Below, piece by piece: positions 11,703 to 18,322 of a stretch of 64,000 bases of DNA. The position numbers were made by a program, and so were the translations under genes. Origin of the DNA: Mycolicibacterium rutilum. GTDB taxonomy: Bacteria > Actinomycetota > Actinomycetes > Mycobacteriales > Mycobacteriaceae. The notes beneath the pieces were generated by a model. It was not told the origin of the DNA. It saw nothing but the letters and a program-made list of their open reading frames with translations, and did no database searches. Positions within the stretch are counted from its first letter, which is position 1. Every line of letters begins with the position of its first letter. The DNA is taken from the NCBI RefSeq assembly GCF_900108565.1, contig NZ_LT629971.1:3162001-3226000 (forward strand), read 5' to 3'.

Positions 11703-11748
11703 CGGTATGAAAATACCGGTCACTCGTTTAGGCTGGTATTTCTATACC
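11703..11748. promoter_or_regulatory. Two palindromic operators between xre and map
   Basis: Two inverted repeats, GGTAT-N4-ATACC, lie at 11704-11717 (centre GAAA) and 11735-11748 (centre TTCT), 31 bases apart centre to centre, about three helix turns. The first would cover the -35 region of the xre promoter (start near 11681). The second contains TATACC, the likely -10 of map. They are the natural targets of the adjacent XRE repressor, which would control itself and map together. Confidence 0.7.
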
Positions 11749-11775
11749 GGCACGACGAGACGGCGAAGGAAACGC

Positions 11776-12546
11776 ATGCTGGAGTTGAAGACGCGCTCGG
11801 AAGTCGAGGCGATGCGGAACACCGGCGCGTTCATCGCCGAGGTGCTCGACGACCTGCAGGCCCGCGCCCGGGTGGGCACCAACCTGCTCGAGCTCGAACA
11901 GCGCGCCCGGCAGATGATCGACGAGCGCGGCGCGGAATCGTGCTACTGGGACTACGCCCCGTCGTTCGGCCGCGGCCCGTTCCGCAACGTCATCTGCCTG
12001 TCGGTCAACGACGCGGTGCTGCACGGCCTGCCGCACGACTACGCGCTGCGCGACGGTGACCTGCTGAGCATGGACATGGCGGTCTCGATCGACGGATGGG
12101 TGGCCGATTCGGCACGCAGCTTCATCGTCGGCACGCCGCGCGCCGAGGACCAACGGATCATCGAGGCCACCGAACGCGCCTTGGCCGCCGGCATCGCCGC
12201 CGCGCGGCCCGGCGGCCGGCTCGGCGACATCTCGGCGGCGATCGGTGCGGTCGCCGCGGACTACGGCTACCCGGTCAACACCGAGTTCGGCGGGCACGGG
12301 CTCGGCCGCACGATGCACGAGGACCCGCACGTCCCCAACCTCGGCCGTGCCGGGCGCGGCCTGAAGCTGCAGCCCGGTCTGACGCTCGCGCTCGAGCCGT
12401 GGTTCGCTCAGGGCACCGACAAGATCGTCTACGACGCCGACGGCTGGACGATCCGCTCGGCCGACGGATCGCGCACCGCGCACAGCGAGCACACCATCGC
12501 GATCACCGACGGTGACGCGCTGGTGCTGACGCGTCGCGCGGCATGA
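11776..12546 (+). CDS. map: Type I methionine aminopeptidase (accessory copy)
   Basis: Peptidase M24A enzyme that removes the initiator Met. All metal and catalytic residues are recognisable: His in VLHGLPH, Asp in SMDMAV, Asp in VADSAR, His in GGHGLGRTMHEDP, Glu in ALEPWF and the final Glu in SEHTIAI. At 256 residues it is a short form without an N-terminal zinc-finger extension. ATG 11776 has a GAAGGA ribosome site. It is divergent from a small XRE regulator and probably regulated by it, unlike the housekeeping enzymes. A peptidase on a related Xaa-Pro substrate cannot be excluded, but the motif spacing favours MetAP. Confidence 0.9.
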   Translation: MLELKTRSEVEAMRNTGAFIAEVLDDLQARARVGTNLLELEQRARQMIDERGAESCYWDYAPSFGRGPFRNVICLSVNDAVLHGLPHDYALRDGDLLSMDMAVSIDGWVADSARSFIVGTPRAEDQRIIEATERALAAGIAAARPGGRLGDISAAIGAVAADYGYPVNTEFGGHGLGRTMHEDPHVPNLGRAGRGLKLQPGLTLALEPWFAQGTDKIVYDADGWTIRSADGSRTAHSEHTIAITDGDALVLTRRAA

Positions 12547-12564
12547 GCCAGTGAGGAGGAGCAG

Positions 12565-13173
12565 ATGACCCGGGTGCTGGTGGCCAGCCGAAACCCGAAG
12601 AAGCTGGCCGAATTACGCCGGGTGCTCGACGCCGCGGGTCTCTCCGGACTGACGCTGGTTTCGCTCGACGACGTGCCTGCGTTCGACGAGGCGCCCGAAA
12701 CGGGGGCCACGTTCGAGGACAACGCGCTCGCCAAGGCGCGCGACGCGCACGCCGCCACCGGGCTGCCCGCGGTCGCCGACGACTCCGGACTCGAGTTGGA
12801 CGCGCTCAACGGGATGCCGGGCGTGCTGTCGGCGCGGTGGTGCGGCCAGCACGGGCACGACGCCGCCAACACCACGCTGCTGCTGGCGCAGCTGGCCGAC
12901 GTGCCCGACGAGCGACGGGGCGCGGCGTTCGTGTCGGCGTGCGCTTTGGTGCACGACACGGCCGCGATCGTCGTGCGGGGGGAGTGGCCCGGCAGCATCG
13001 CCCGCGAACCGCGCGGCGACGGCGGGTTCGGCTACGACCCGGTGTTCGTGCCCGCCGGGTCGTCGCGCACCGCCGCCGAGCTCAGCCCGCAGGAGAAGGA
13101 CGCGGCGTCGCACCGGGGCCGGGCGCTGGCCGCGCTGCTGCCCGCGCTGCAGGAGCTGGCCGCGCGCGCGTGA
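12565..13173 (+). CDS. rdgB: XTP/dITP diphosphatase (RdgB/HAM1 family)
   Basis: House-cleaning pyrophosphatase that removes inosine and xanthosine triphosphates from the nucleotide pool. VASRNPKKLAEL, TFEDNALAKARDA, ADDSGLELDALNGMPGVLSAR and GFGYDPVFVP are the conserved blocks of the family. Length 202 residues; equivalent to M. tuberculosis Rv1341. A strong GAGGAGGAG ribosome site precedes the ATG. It follows map after 18 bases, so it may now be partly under the xre-map promoter. Confidence 0.95.
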   Translation: MTRVLVASRNPKKLAELRRVLDAAGLSGLTLVSLDDVPAFDEAPETGATFEDNALAKARDAHAATGLPAVADDSGLELDALNGMPGVLSARWCGQHGHDAANTTLLLAQLADVPDERRGAAFVSACALVHDTAAIVVRGEWPGSIAREPRGDGGFGYDPVFVPAGSSRTAAELSPQEKDAASHRGRALAALLPALQELAARA

Positions 13174-13228
13174 GCGCCATGAGCGACGCAAATTTTGTAT
13201 AGCCGAACTAATCGGTAGCATCCCCGGG

Positions 13229-14689
13229 GTGCGTCGCCCCTCCACCGCTCCCGAGCCGACGCGCACCCGGCACCCCGCCGTCCTGGTCGCGGTGCTGGCC
13301 GCCGCGGGGATCAGCGTCTCGCTGATGCAGACCTTGATGATCCCGCTGATTCCCGAACTGCCGTCGCTGCTGGGAACCAGCGCGGCCAACGCCTCGTGGA
13401 CGATCACCGCGACCCTGCTGATGGCCGCGGTCGCCACACCGGTGTTCGGCCGCCTGGGTGACCTGTACGGTCCCAAGCCGATCCTGATCGCGTGCGCGGC
13501 ACTGCTGACGCTGGGATCGCTGCTGGCGGCCACGACGAGCGCCTTGCTGCCGCTCATCGTCGGCCGGGCCCTGCAAGGTTTCGGGATGCCGATCATCCCG
13601 CTCGGGATCAGCGTGTTGCGCGCCGCCGTCCCGCCGGAAAAAGTCGGCGCTGCAATGGGTTTGATGAGTTCGTCGCTCGGTGTGGGTGGGGCGATGGGGC
13701 TGCCGCTGTCGGCGGTCATCGCGCAGAACTTCGACTGGCACATGCTGTTCTGGGTGTCGGCGGGTCTGGGTGCCGGGGCGTTGGTGATGTTCGCGTCGCT
13801 GGTACCGCACATCCCGGCCAGTTCCTCGGACCGGCTGGACCCGCTCGGGGCTCTGGGACTGGCGGCCGGGCTGGCGGCGCTGCTGCTGGCCATCACCAAG
13901 GGTTCGGGCTGGGGCTGGACGAGCGCGGTCACGCTCGGGCTGTTCGCGGCGTCGGCCGTGATCTTCGTGCTGTTCGGGTTCTGGCAGCTGCGCGTGCCGT
14001 CCCCGACCGTCGACCTGCGCACGACGATGCGCCGGCCGGTGCTGACGACCAACGCGGCCTCGATCGCCGTGGGGTTCTCGCTGTTCGCGATGTCGCTGAT
14101 CGCGCCGCAGATCCTGGAACTGCCGATCGCGACCGGATACGGCCTCGGCCAGTCGCTGCTCACCACCGGGCTGTGGATGGCGCCCGGCGGACTGGCCATG
14201 ATGCTCGCGTCGCCGATGGCCGCGCGGATCGCGGCGGCGCGCGGGCCGCGCTTCACGCTCATCGTGGGATCTGTGACCGTCGCGGGCGGCTACCTGGCGG
14301 GCCTGTGGCTGATGAACAGCGCGTGGCAGCTGTGCGTGTTCAACGTCGTGGTCAGCATCGGCGTCGGGTTCGCGTTCTCGTCGCTGCCTGCGCTGATCAA
14401 CGCCGCAGTGCCGGTGTCGGAGACGGCGGCGGCCAACGGCATCAACGCGCTCGCGCGGTCACTGGGTACGTCGATCTCCAGCGCGGTGATCGGCGCGGTG
14501 CTGGCGGCGATGACGATCACCGTCGCCGGTCACGAGGTGCCGTCACTGGCGGGCCTGCGGGCAGCGCTGGTGATCGCCGCGAGCGCGGCCGCCGTCGCCG
14601 CGCTCATCGCGCTGGCCATCCCGAAATCGGGCGCGCCGGCCGAGACCGCGGCCGACCTCGCGCTGGCTACAGACCGAAGCGCTCCTTGA
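13229..14689 (+). CDS. MFS drug exporter, DHA2 (14-helix) type
   Basis: A 486-residue proton-driven efflux protein with about fourteen hydrophobic helices. Motif A is seen as GRLGDLYGPKP after the second helix and motif C-like LGVGGAMGLPLSAVI in helix five. The GTG start is preceded at 7 bases by TAGCAT (13216-13221), so the transcript is probably leaderless. It is inserted between rdgB and the DUF3817 gene relative to M. tuberculosis, and its 3' end overlaps that convergent gene by 23 bases. Substrate unknown; no adjacent regulator is visible. Confidence 0.9.
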   Translation: MRRPSTAPEPTRTRHPAVLVAVLAAAGISVSLMQTLMIPLIPELPSLLGTSAANASWTITATLLMAAVATPVFGRLGDLYGPKPILIACAALLTLGSLLAATTSALLPLIVGRALQGFGMPIIPLGISVLRAAVPPEKVGAAMGLMSSSLGVGGAMGLPLSAVIAQNFDWHMLFWVSAGLGAGALVMFASLVPHIPASSSDRLDPLGALGLAAGLAALLLAITKGSGWGWTSAVTLGLFAASAVIFVLFGFWQLRVPSPTVDLRTTMRRPVLTTNAASIAVGFSLFAMSLIAPQILELPIATGYGLGQSLLTTGLWMAPGGLAMMLASPMAARIAAARGPRFTLIVGSVTVAGGYLAGLWLMNSAWQLCVFNVVVSIGVGFAFSSLPALINAAVPVSETAAANGINALARSLGTSISSAVIGAVLAAMTITVAGHEVPSLAGLRAALVIAASAAAVAALIALAIPKSGAPAETAADLALATDRSAP

Positions 14690-14999
14690 TCTCCTTCGTC
14701 TGCACCTGCTCGACGATGATGCCGACGAGTGGGATCGTGCCGGCCAGCAGGACGCCGACCGTCTTGCCGATCGGCCACCGCACCTTGACCGCGAGGTTGG
14801 CGGTGAACAGCAGATAGACGAAGTACACCCAGCCGTGCACCACCGCGATCCAGTTCAGGCCCTCCACGTGGTAGACGTACTTCATCACCATCTCGTAGCA
14901 CAGGGCGATCAGCCAGATGCCTGTCGTCCACGCGAGTGCGCGGTAGCCGGTGAGCGCCTTGCGGATGGTTTCGCCGGAGGTGATCGACGGTTCGGTCAT
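14667..14999 (-). CDS. DUF3817 small integral membrane protein (Rv1342c type)
   Basis: A 110-residue protein with about three hydrophobic helices and the conserved family pattern ALAWTTGIWLIALCYEMVMKY, GWVYFVYLL and VRWPIGKTVGVLLAGTIPL. It matches mycobacterial Rv1342c. It overlaps the upstream lprD by 4 bases (ATGA), forming a two-gene unit that is conserved in mycobacteria. The function is unknown. Confidence 0.9.
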   Translation of the reverse strand: MTEPSITSGETIRKALTGYRALAWTTGIWLIALCYEMVMKYVYHVEGLNWIAVVHGWVYFVYLLFTANLAVKVRWPIGKTVGVLLAGTIPLVGIIVEQVQTKEIKERFGL

Positions 15000-15376
15000 G
15001 GGGCGGGGTGTTCCTTATCTTTCCTCGCGAGCTCGGCCAGGTAGGCGTTGTACTCGCGGAGTGCGGGGTCGTCGACGCCGTCATCGACTCGGGTTGCGGC
15101 GGTTGGCTTTTGCGGCAGCAAATCTTGGGGGATCTCGGTGACGGCCGTGCGGTCGACCGGTTGCGGCGGGGCGTCCTCGTAGCGCACGAACTTGTAGTAG
15201 GCGTAGACGACGAAGCCCGCGAACATGGGCCACTGCAGCGCGTAGCCGAGATTTTGGAAACTGCCCGAGTTCGACTCGAATCGGGTCCACTGCCACCACG
15301 CCAGCGCGAGGCAGCCGGCGGCGCCGAGGATCACCAGCGCGACGAGCGCCGGTCTCCTACGTCGTGTAGTGGACAC
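14996..15376 (-). CDS. lprD: LprD-like small membrane-anchored protein or lipoprotein
   Basis: A 126-residue protein with a basic N-terminus (STTRRRRPA), a hydrophobic segment ending LGAAGC that can serve as a lipobox, a second hydrophobic segment (LQWPMFAGFVVYAYYKFV) and a charged C-terminus. The position next to the DUF3817 gene and the length agree with M. tuberculosis LprD (Rv1343c). Whether the Cys is lipidated is uncertain, because two Trp-rich residues follow and a plain two-helix membrane topology would fit as well. Confidence 0.82.
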   Translation of the reverse strand: MSTTRRRRPALVALVILGAAGCLALAWWQWTRFESNSGSFQNLGYALQWPMFAGFVVYAYYKFVRYEDAPPQPVDRTAVTEIPQDLLPQKPTAATRVDDGVDDPALREYNAYLAELARKDKEHPAP

Positions 15377-15431
15377 GGTCCAACGGTACCGCGACCTCGG
15401 CGGGCCCGACGAACGGTACGATCGGCACGCT

Positions 15432-15514
15432 GCGGGCGTGGCGAAATGGCATACGCGCGGTCTTTAGGTGTCCGTGCTCGAAAGAGCGTGGGGGTTCGAG
15501 TCCCCCCGCCCGCA
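15432..15514 (+). tRNA. tRNA-Leu, anticodon UAG
   Basis: An 83-base tRNA with a 7-base-pair acceptor (GCGGGCG with CGCCCGC), discriminator A, a long variable arm (TGCTCGAAAGAGCG) and the T-loop GGTTCGAGTCC. The anticodon loop TTTAGGT reads UAG, and the D-loop and overall layout match other mycobacterial tRNA-Leu(UAG). The CCA end is not encoded. The anticodon stem CGGTC/GTCCG carries one T-T mismatch at the fourth pair (positions 30-40). Confidence 0.95.
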
Positions 15515-15522
15515 CAAATCGA

Positions 15523-16014
15523 TCAGTGCTTCGCGAAGTAGCCGACGCCGCTGCTCGGGATCCGCCCGAACCCGGCCTTCAGCAGCGGCGCCAGGACCTT
15601 CACCGGAAGCGCCAGCGGGTTTTTGGGCTCGATCGCCACCACCCAGGTGAACCGGGTGTGGTCGCCGTCGGGTTCGACGATGTAGTCCTCGGCGAAGCGC
15701 TTGAACACCGGCAGCGTCGACTCGTAGACGTAGAAGGAATGATTGCGGCCGTCGTCCCAGCGAAAATAGCGTTCGCGCATCGTCGCCCCGCCCGGCGCCA
15801 CCACGTCGCGGGTCGTGCCGACGCCGAAGGGACGCGGCGACGTCCACGTGACGCTCTTGAGCGACGGTCCCCAGGCCGCCAGCGATTCGTCTGAGGTCAG
15901 CGACTCCCATACCTGCTCCGGGGTCGCGGCGTAGCGCTTCTCGTACCGGAAGACGTGGGGGGCCGAGGCGAGAAAGTCAGCGTCGGCCGGTTCGAGCGGA
16001 TACCAGCGCGTCAT
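15523..16014 (-). CDS. SRPBCC-family (START-like) protein
   Basis: A 163-residue protein of the polyketide-cyclase/SRPBCC fold: FRYEKRYAATPEQVWESLTSDESLAAWGP at the start, and alternating strands up to a long C-terminal helix. Such proteins bind hydrophobic ligands or act as cyclases, but no specific residue tells the ligand here. A perfect inverted repeat abuts the ATG, so the gene is probably regulated, and the transcript may be leaderless (AATGAT about 12 bases upstream). Confidence 0.8.
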   Translation of the reverse strand: MTRWYPLEPADADFLASAPHVFRYEKRYAATPEQVWESLTSDESLAAWGPSLKSVTWTSPRPFGVGTTRDVVAPGGATMRERYFRWDDGRNHSFYVYESTLPVFKRFAEDYIVEPDGDHTRFTWVVAIEPKNPLALPVKVLAPLLKAGFGRIPSSGVGYFAKH

Positions 16015-16034
16015 AACTGCACATCATTGCAGTT
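16015..16034. promoter_or_regulatory. Inverted repeat next to the SRPBCC gene start
   Basis: AACTGCA-N6-TGCAGTT with perfect 7-base arms lies directly upstream of the SRPBCC start codon. Size and position suit the operator of a dimeric regulator (ArsR, MarR or TetR type). No regulator gene of these types is adjacent except the TetR gene 800 bases away, whose flanking palindromes differ. Confidence 0.45.
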
Positions 16035-16054
16035 GGACGCGCAGGATGCTGCTG

Positions 16055-16273
16055 CTAGTTGTCCCTGCTCTGGACGGCGAAGCACACCATGCTCAACACG
16101 AAGCTCAGCGCTGCGATGGTGCCGGACAGGGCGGCCATCGCCGTGTCGGAGGCGCTCCAACTGGCCAGGAAGACCGCGACCGCGATCACCGAGGTGAAGA
16201 TCAGGAACAGACCCGTCGTCGCGAGGGCTTCGACGGACTGGTTCTCGGCGGGGGCGAGGGCATGCTCGCGCAT
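16055..16273 (-). CDS. Small two-helix membrane protein, unknown function
   Basis: A 72-residue protein with an AAGGAG ribosome site and two hydrophobic segments (about residues 20-41 and 48-68), so a helical hairpin in the membrane with both ends on the same side. I do not recognise the family. It follows the WhiB gene on the same strand after a 71-base gap and may be cotranscribed with it. Confidence 0.7.
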   Translation of the reverse strand: MREHALAPAENQSVEALATTGLFLIFTSVIAVAVFLASWSASDTAMAALSGTIAALSFVLSMVCFAVQSRDN

Positions 16274-16344
16274 CGGGTCTCCTTGTGCTCAACTTTGTTG
16301 CGCCCAGGTTGCCCGTTGCTGACGCCGACGAAACCAGGTGCGGC

Positions 16345-16689
16345 TCAGCTCACATGACGCACGGAGAAACCGTTGCGCTCGGCCAGCGACTGGAGTTGGC
16401 GCAGCGCGAACTGCCGGGCCCTGCCGGTGCTCGGGATGAAGATGCCGGCCCACAACCCGACGGCGCCCGGAGTCTGGCAGGCGTCCTGCGCGCACATCCA
16501 CCGGCGCGGGCACGCGCGGCACAGCTCCTTGGCGCCTTCGTCGGCGCGCGTCATCCACCGGTCCGGGTCCTGGATGCAGGCTCCGAGCGGGGCCTCGTCG
16601 GGCGCCATCGGAACCTGGGGCACCAGGCTGACGGCGCCGGTCACCGGACGACGCCCCGTCCGCTGGGCCACCCGATCGTCGAGCGCCAT
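16345..16689 (-). CDS. WhiB-family iron-sulfur transcription factor, WhiB6-like
   Basis: A 114-residue Wbl protein. Cys38, Cys57, Cys60 and Cys66 form the 4Fe-4S-binding C-x18-C-x2-C-x5-C set, and GLWAG (78-82) with the basic tail forms the turn and DNA-contacting part. The stretches DPDRW, LCRACPRRW, IFIPSTGRAR and QSLAERNG follow M. tuberculosis WhiB6 closely, better than other WhiBs as I recall them. A fifth Cys (71) is extra. ATG 16689 has an AAAGGAG site; the longer reading to 16746 lacks one. There is no ESX locus nearby, so this could be a paralogue rather than the ESX-1-linked orthologue. Confidence 0.88.
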   Translation of the reverse strand: MALDDRVAQRTGRRPVTGAVSLVPQVPMAPDEAPLGACIQDPDRWMTRADEGAKELCRACPRRWMCAQDACQTPGAVGLWAGIFIPSTGRARQFALRQLQSLAERNGFSVRHVS

Positions 16690-16736
16690 CTGAGTCTCCT
16701 TTCGGTTACCAAGGCTCCGATTGCCGACATCCACGA

Positions 16737-16776
16737 CGATACGCATGTATCGCTTTTTAACGATACAGACGTATTG
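16737..16776. promoter_or_regulatory. Paired TetR-type operators between whiB6-like and tetR
   Basis: Two 16-base palindromes: CGATAC-N4-GTATCG at 16737-16752 (perfect arms) and CGATAC-N4-GTATTG at 16761-16776 (one mismatch), 24 bases apart centre to centre. They lie in the divergent promoter region, suggesting that the adjacent TetR protein controls itself and the WhiB6-like gene. Confidence 0.65.
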
Positions 16777-16816
16777 GATATTGTGAGTAGGTGCACATCT
16801 TCGACTGCAGGTTTTG

Positions 16817-17443
16817 ATGGTCGCTCCGCGATCCGCGAGTGGCGCCGGAGACGATCAGCGCTCGAGCGCCGACCGGATTCGTGAGGCCGCGCTGAAGTGT
16901 TTCGCCGCGCGGGGCACGGCGGCCACCTCACTGCGCCTGGTCGCCTCCGAGGCGGGTGTCTCACTCGGCTTGGTGCAGCACCACTTCGCGACCAAGGCCA
17001 ACCTGATCAAAGCCGTCGACAATTACGTGCTGTCGGTGATGAACACCTCGCTGGCGCGCCCCATCCCCGACCCGCCCGCGGACTCCATCACCGACGTCGG
17101 CAACCGCGTCACCTCGCTGGTCGCCGACGAGCCCGATGTGGTGGCCTACGTCGGCCGAGCGCTGACCGACGGCAGCGCACTCGGTACCGAGTTGTTCGAC
17201 TCGCTGGCCGCCATCGGCGCCGACCGGTGGCGCAGGCGCGCCGAGCAGGGCCTGACCCGGCCCGATCTCGACCCGATCTGGGGCACGCTCAACCCGTTGG
17301 TGCTCGCCTTGGGCGCGTGGATTCTGCGGGCCCACATCCAACGCCATCTCCCGGAACCGTTCGAAACGCCTGCGCAGCTGCAACGGTGGCAGAACGCGAC
17401 CGACGCCCTGCTGCGCGACGGGCAGATGCGCCACGACACCTGA
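16817..17443 (+). CDS. TetR-family transcription regulator
   Basis: A 208-residue regulator whose N-terminal HTH is clear (ADRIREAALKCFAARGTAATSLRLVASEAGVSLGLVQHHFATKANLIKAVDNYV). The C-terminal ligand-binding half is divergent and gives no ligand clue. ATG 16817 is used; a TTG one codon upstream is the only alternative. It is divergent from the WhiB6-like gene across a pair of palindromes and ends 8 bases before the convergent AraC gene. Confidence 0.88.
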   Translation: MVAPRSASGAGDDQRSSADRIREAALKCFAARGTAATSLRLVASEAGVSLGLVQHHFATKANLIKAVDNYVLSVMNTSLARPIPDPPADSITDVGNRVTSLVADEPDVVAYVGRALTDGSALGTELFDSLAAIGADRWRRRAEQGLTRPDLDPIWGTLNPLVLALGAWILRAHIQRHLPEPFETPAQLQRWQNATDALLRDGQMRHDT

Positions 17444-17451
17444 CGGCGGAC

Positions 17452-18297
17452 CTACAGCGGGCCGACCCGCTTGCGGTAGCTGGTCGGGGTCTCCCCGCAG
17501 AACTGCGTGAACGCCCGGGTGAACGAGCTGAGGTTGTCGAAGCCGACCGCCGACGCGGTTTCCTGCACCGACTGCCCGGGCGCGGCCAGCAGCGCCATCG
17601 CCCGAAGCATGCGTGCGTGCAGAACGTAAGTGCGCCAGGAGATTTCGATCGACTCCTGAAACAGCCGACGCAGCGTGCGCTCGGACACGGACACCGCCCG
17701 GCTGACGTCCTCGGCGGTCACCTTGTCGAGATGCTCCTTGGTGTACGCCATCGCCGCCGCCACGATCGGATGCTCGGAACTGGGCAGGCTCAACGGTGCC
17801 TCGTGATCGAGCGCCTCGGACACCAGGTTGGCCAGGGTGCGGAAGAACGCGTCGGATGTCTCGTCGCCCTCGGGTCGGTCGATCGGCCAGCGCAGGGCGT
17901 AGATCATCATCTCGCGGATCAGGGGAGAGACCGCAAGGATGCGGGCGCGATCGCCGCCGTGGGGGATCAGTTGCGGATCGAACATCACCGCGACGGTCTT
18001 GACGTCGGGGTTCATCGTGGCCTGGTGTTCGAGACCGGCGGGGATCCATGCGGCCTGCTGGGGCGGCAGCAGATAGTGGGCGGAGTCGGTCTCCACCTCG
18101 ACGACACCGCCGATGGCGTACTCGATCTGGTGCACCTCGTGGGAATGCCAGCCGGTGATGAGCCCGTCGCCCTCGTAGAGGTAGCTGCCCGCCAGCGCCC
18201 GCCCGCCGCGCCGCAGTTCGATGACCCGCCGAGCGGGCCGTCCCCCGAGCTTGGCCGATTCGGCTAAATGTCTGTCCGATCGCGCAGAGACGGTCAC
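17452..18297 (-). CDS. AraC-family transcription regulator with cupin sensor domain
   Basis: A 281-residue regulator. Residues about 20-110 form a cupin (GWHSHEVHQIEYAIGG and LPPQQAAWIPAGLEHQA), the usual effector-binding part. The last 100 residues hold the double HTH: VTAEDVSRAVSVSERTLRRLFQES and VQETASAVGFDNLSSFTRAFTQFCGETPTSYRKR. It is divergent from an amidohydrolase gene with only 25 bases between the start codons, and likely activates or represses that gene. GTG 18297 is the start that respects this spacing; longer readings run through the amidohydrolase. Confidence 0.9.
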   Translation of the reverse strand: MTVSARSDRHLAESAKLGGRPARRVIELRRGGRALAGSYLYEGDGLITGWHSHEVHQIEYAIGGVVEVETDSAHYLLPPQQAAWIPAGLEHQATMNPDVKTVAVMFDPQLIPHGGDRARILAVSPLIREMMIYALRWPIDRPEGDETSDAFFRTLANLVSEALDHEAPLSLPSSEHPIVAAAMAYTKEHLDKVTAEDVSRAVSVSERTLRRLFQESIEISWRTYVLHARMLRAMALLAAPGQSVQETASAVGFDNLSSFTRAFTQFCGETPTSYRKRVGPL

Positions 18298-18309
18298 GGG
18301 ATCTGACGG

Positions 18310-18317
18310 TACTAGTA
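18310..18317. promoter_or_regulatory. Symmetric -10 element shared by araC-type and amidohydrolase genes
   Basis: TACTAGTA is its own reverse complement, so both strands read TACTAG as a -10 hexamer. On the plus strand it ends 7 bases before the amidohydrolase ATG (leaderless). On the minus strand transcription would start about 7 bases before the GTG of the AraC gene. Spacing is observed; promoter activity is inferred. Confidence 0.45.
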
Positions 18318-18322
18318 GGGGT

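Noticed and set aside
11415..11723. Longer 102-residue start for the XRE regulator
   Set aside because: It would put one of the palindromic operators inside the gene and has no ribosome site; ATG 11681 has a well-placed -10.
15432..15514. tRNA-Leu as an integration site of a genomic island
   Set aside because: No integrase and no repeated copy of the tRNA 3' end found downstream by eye.
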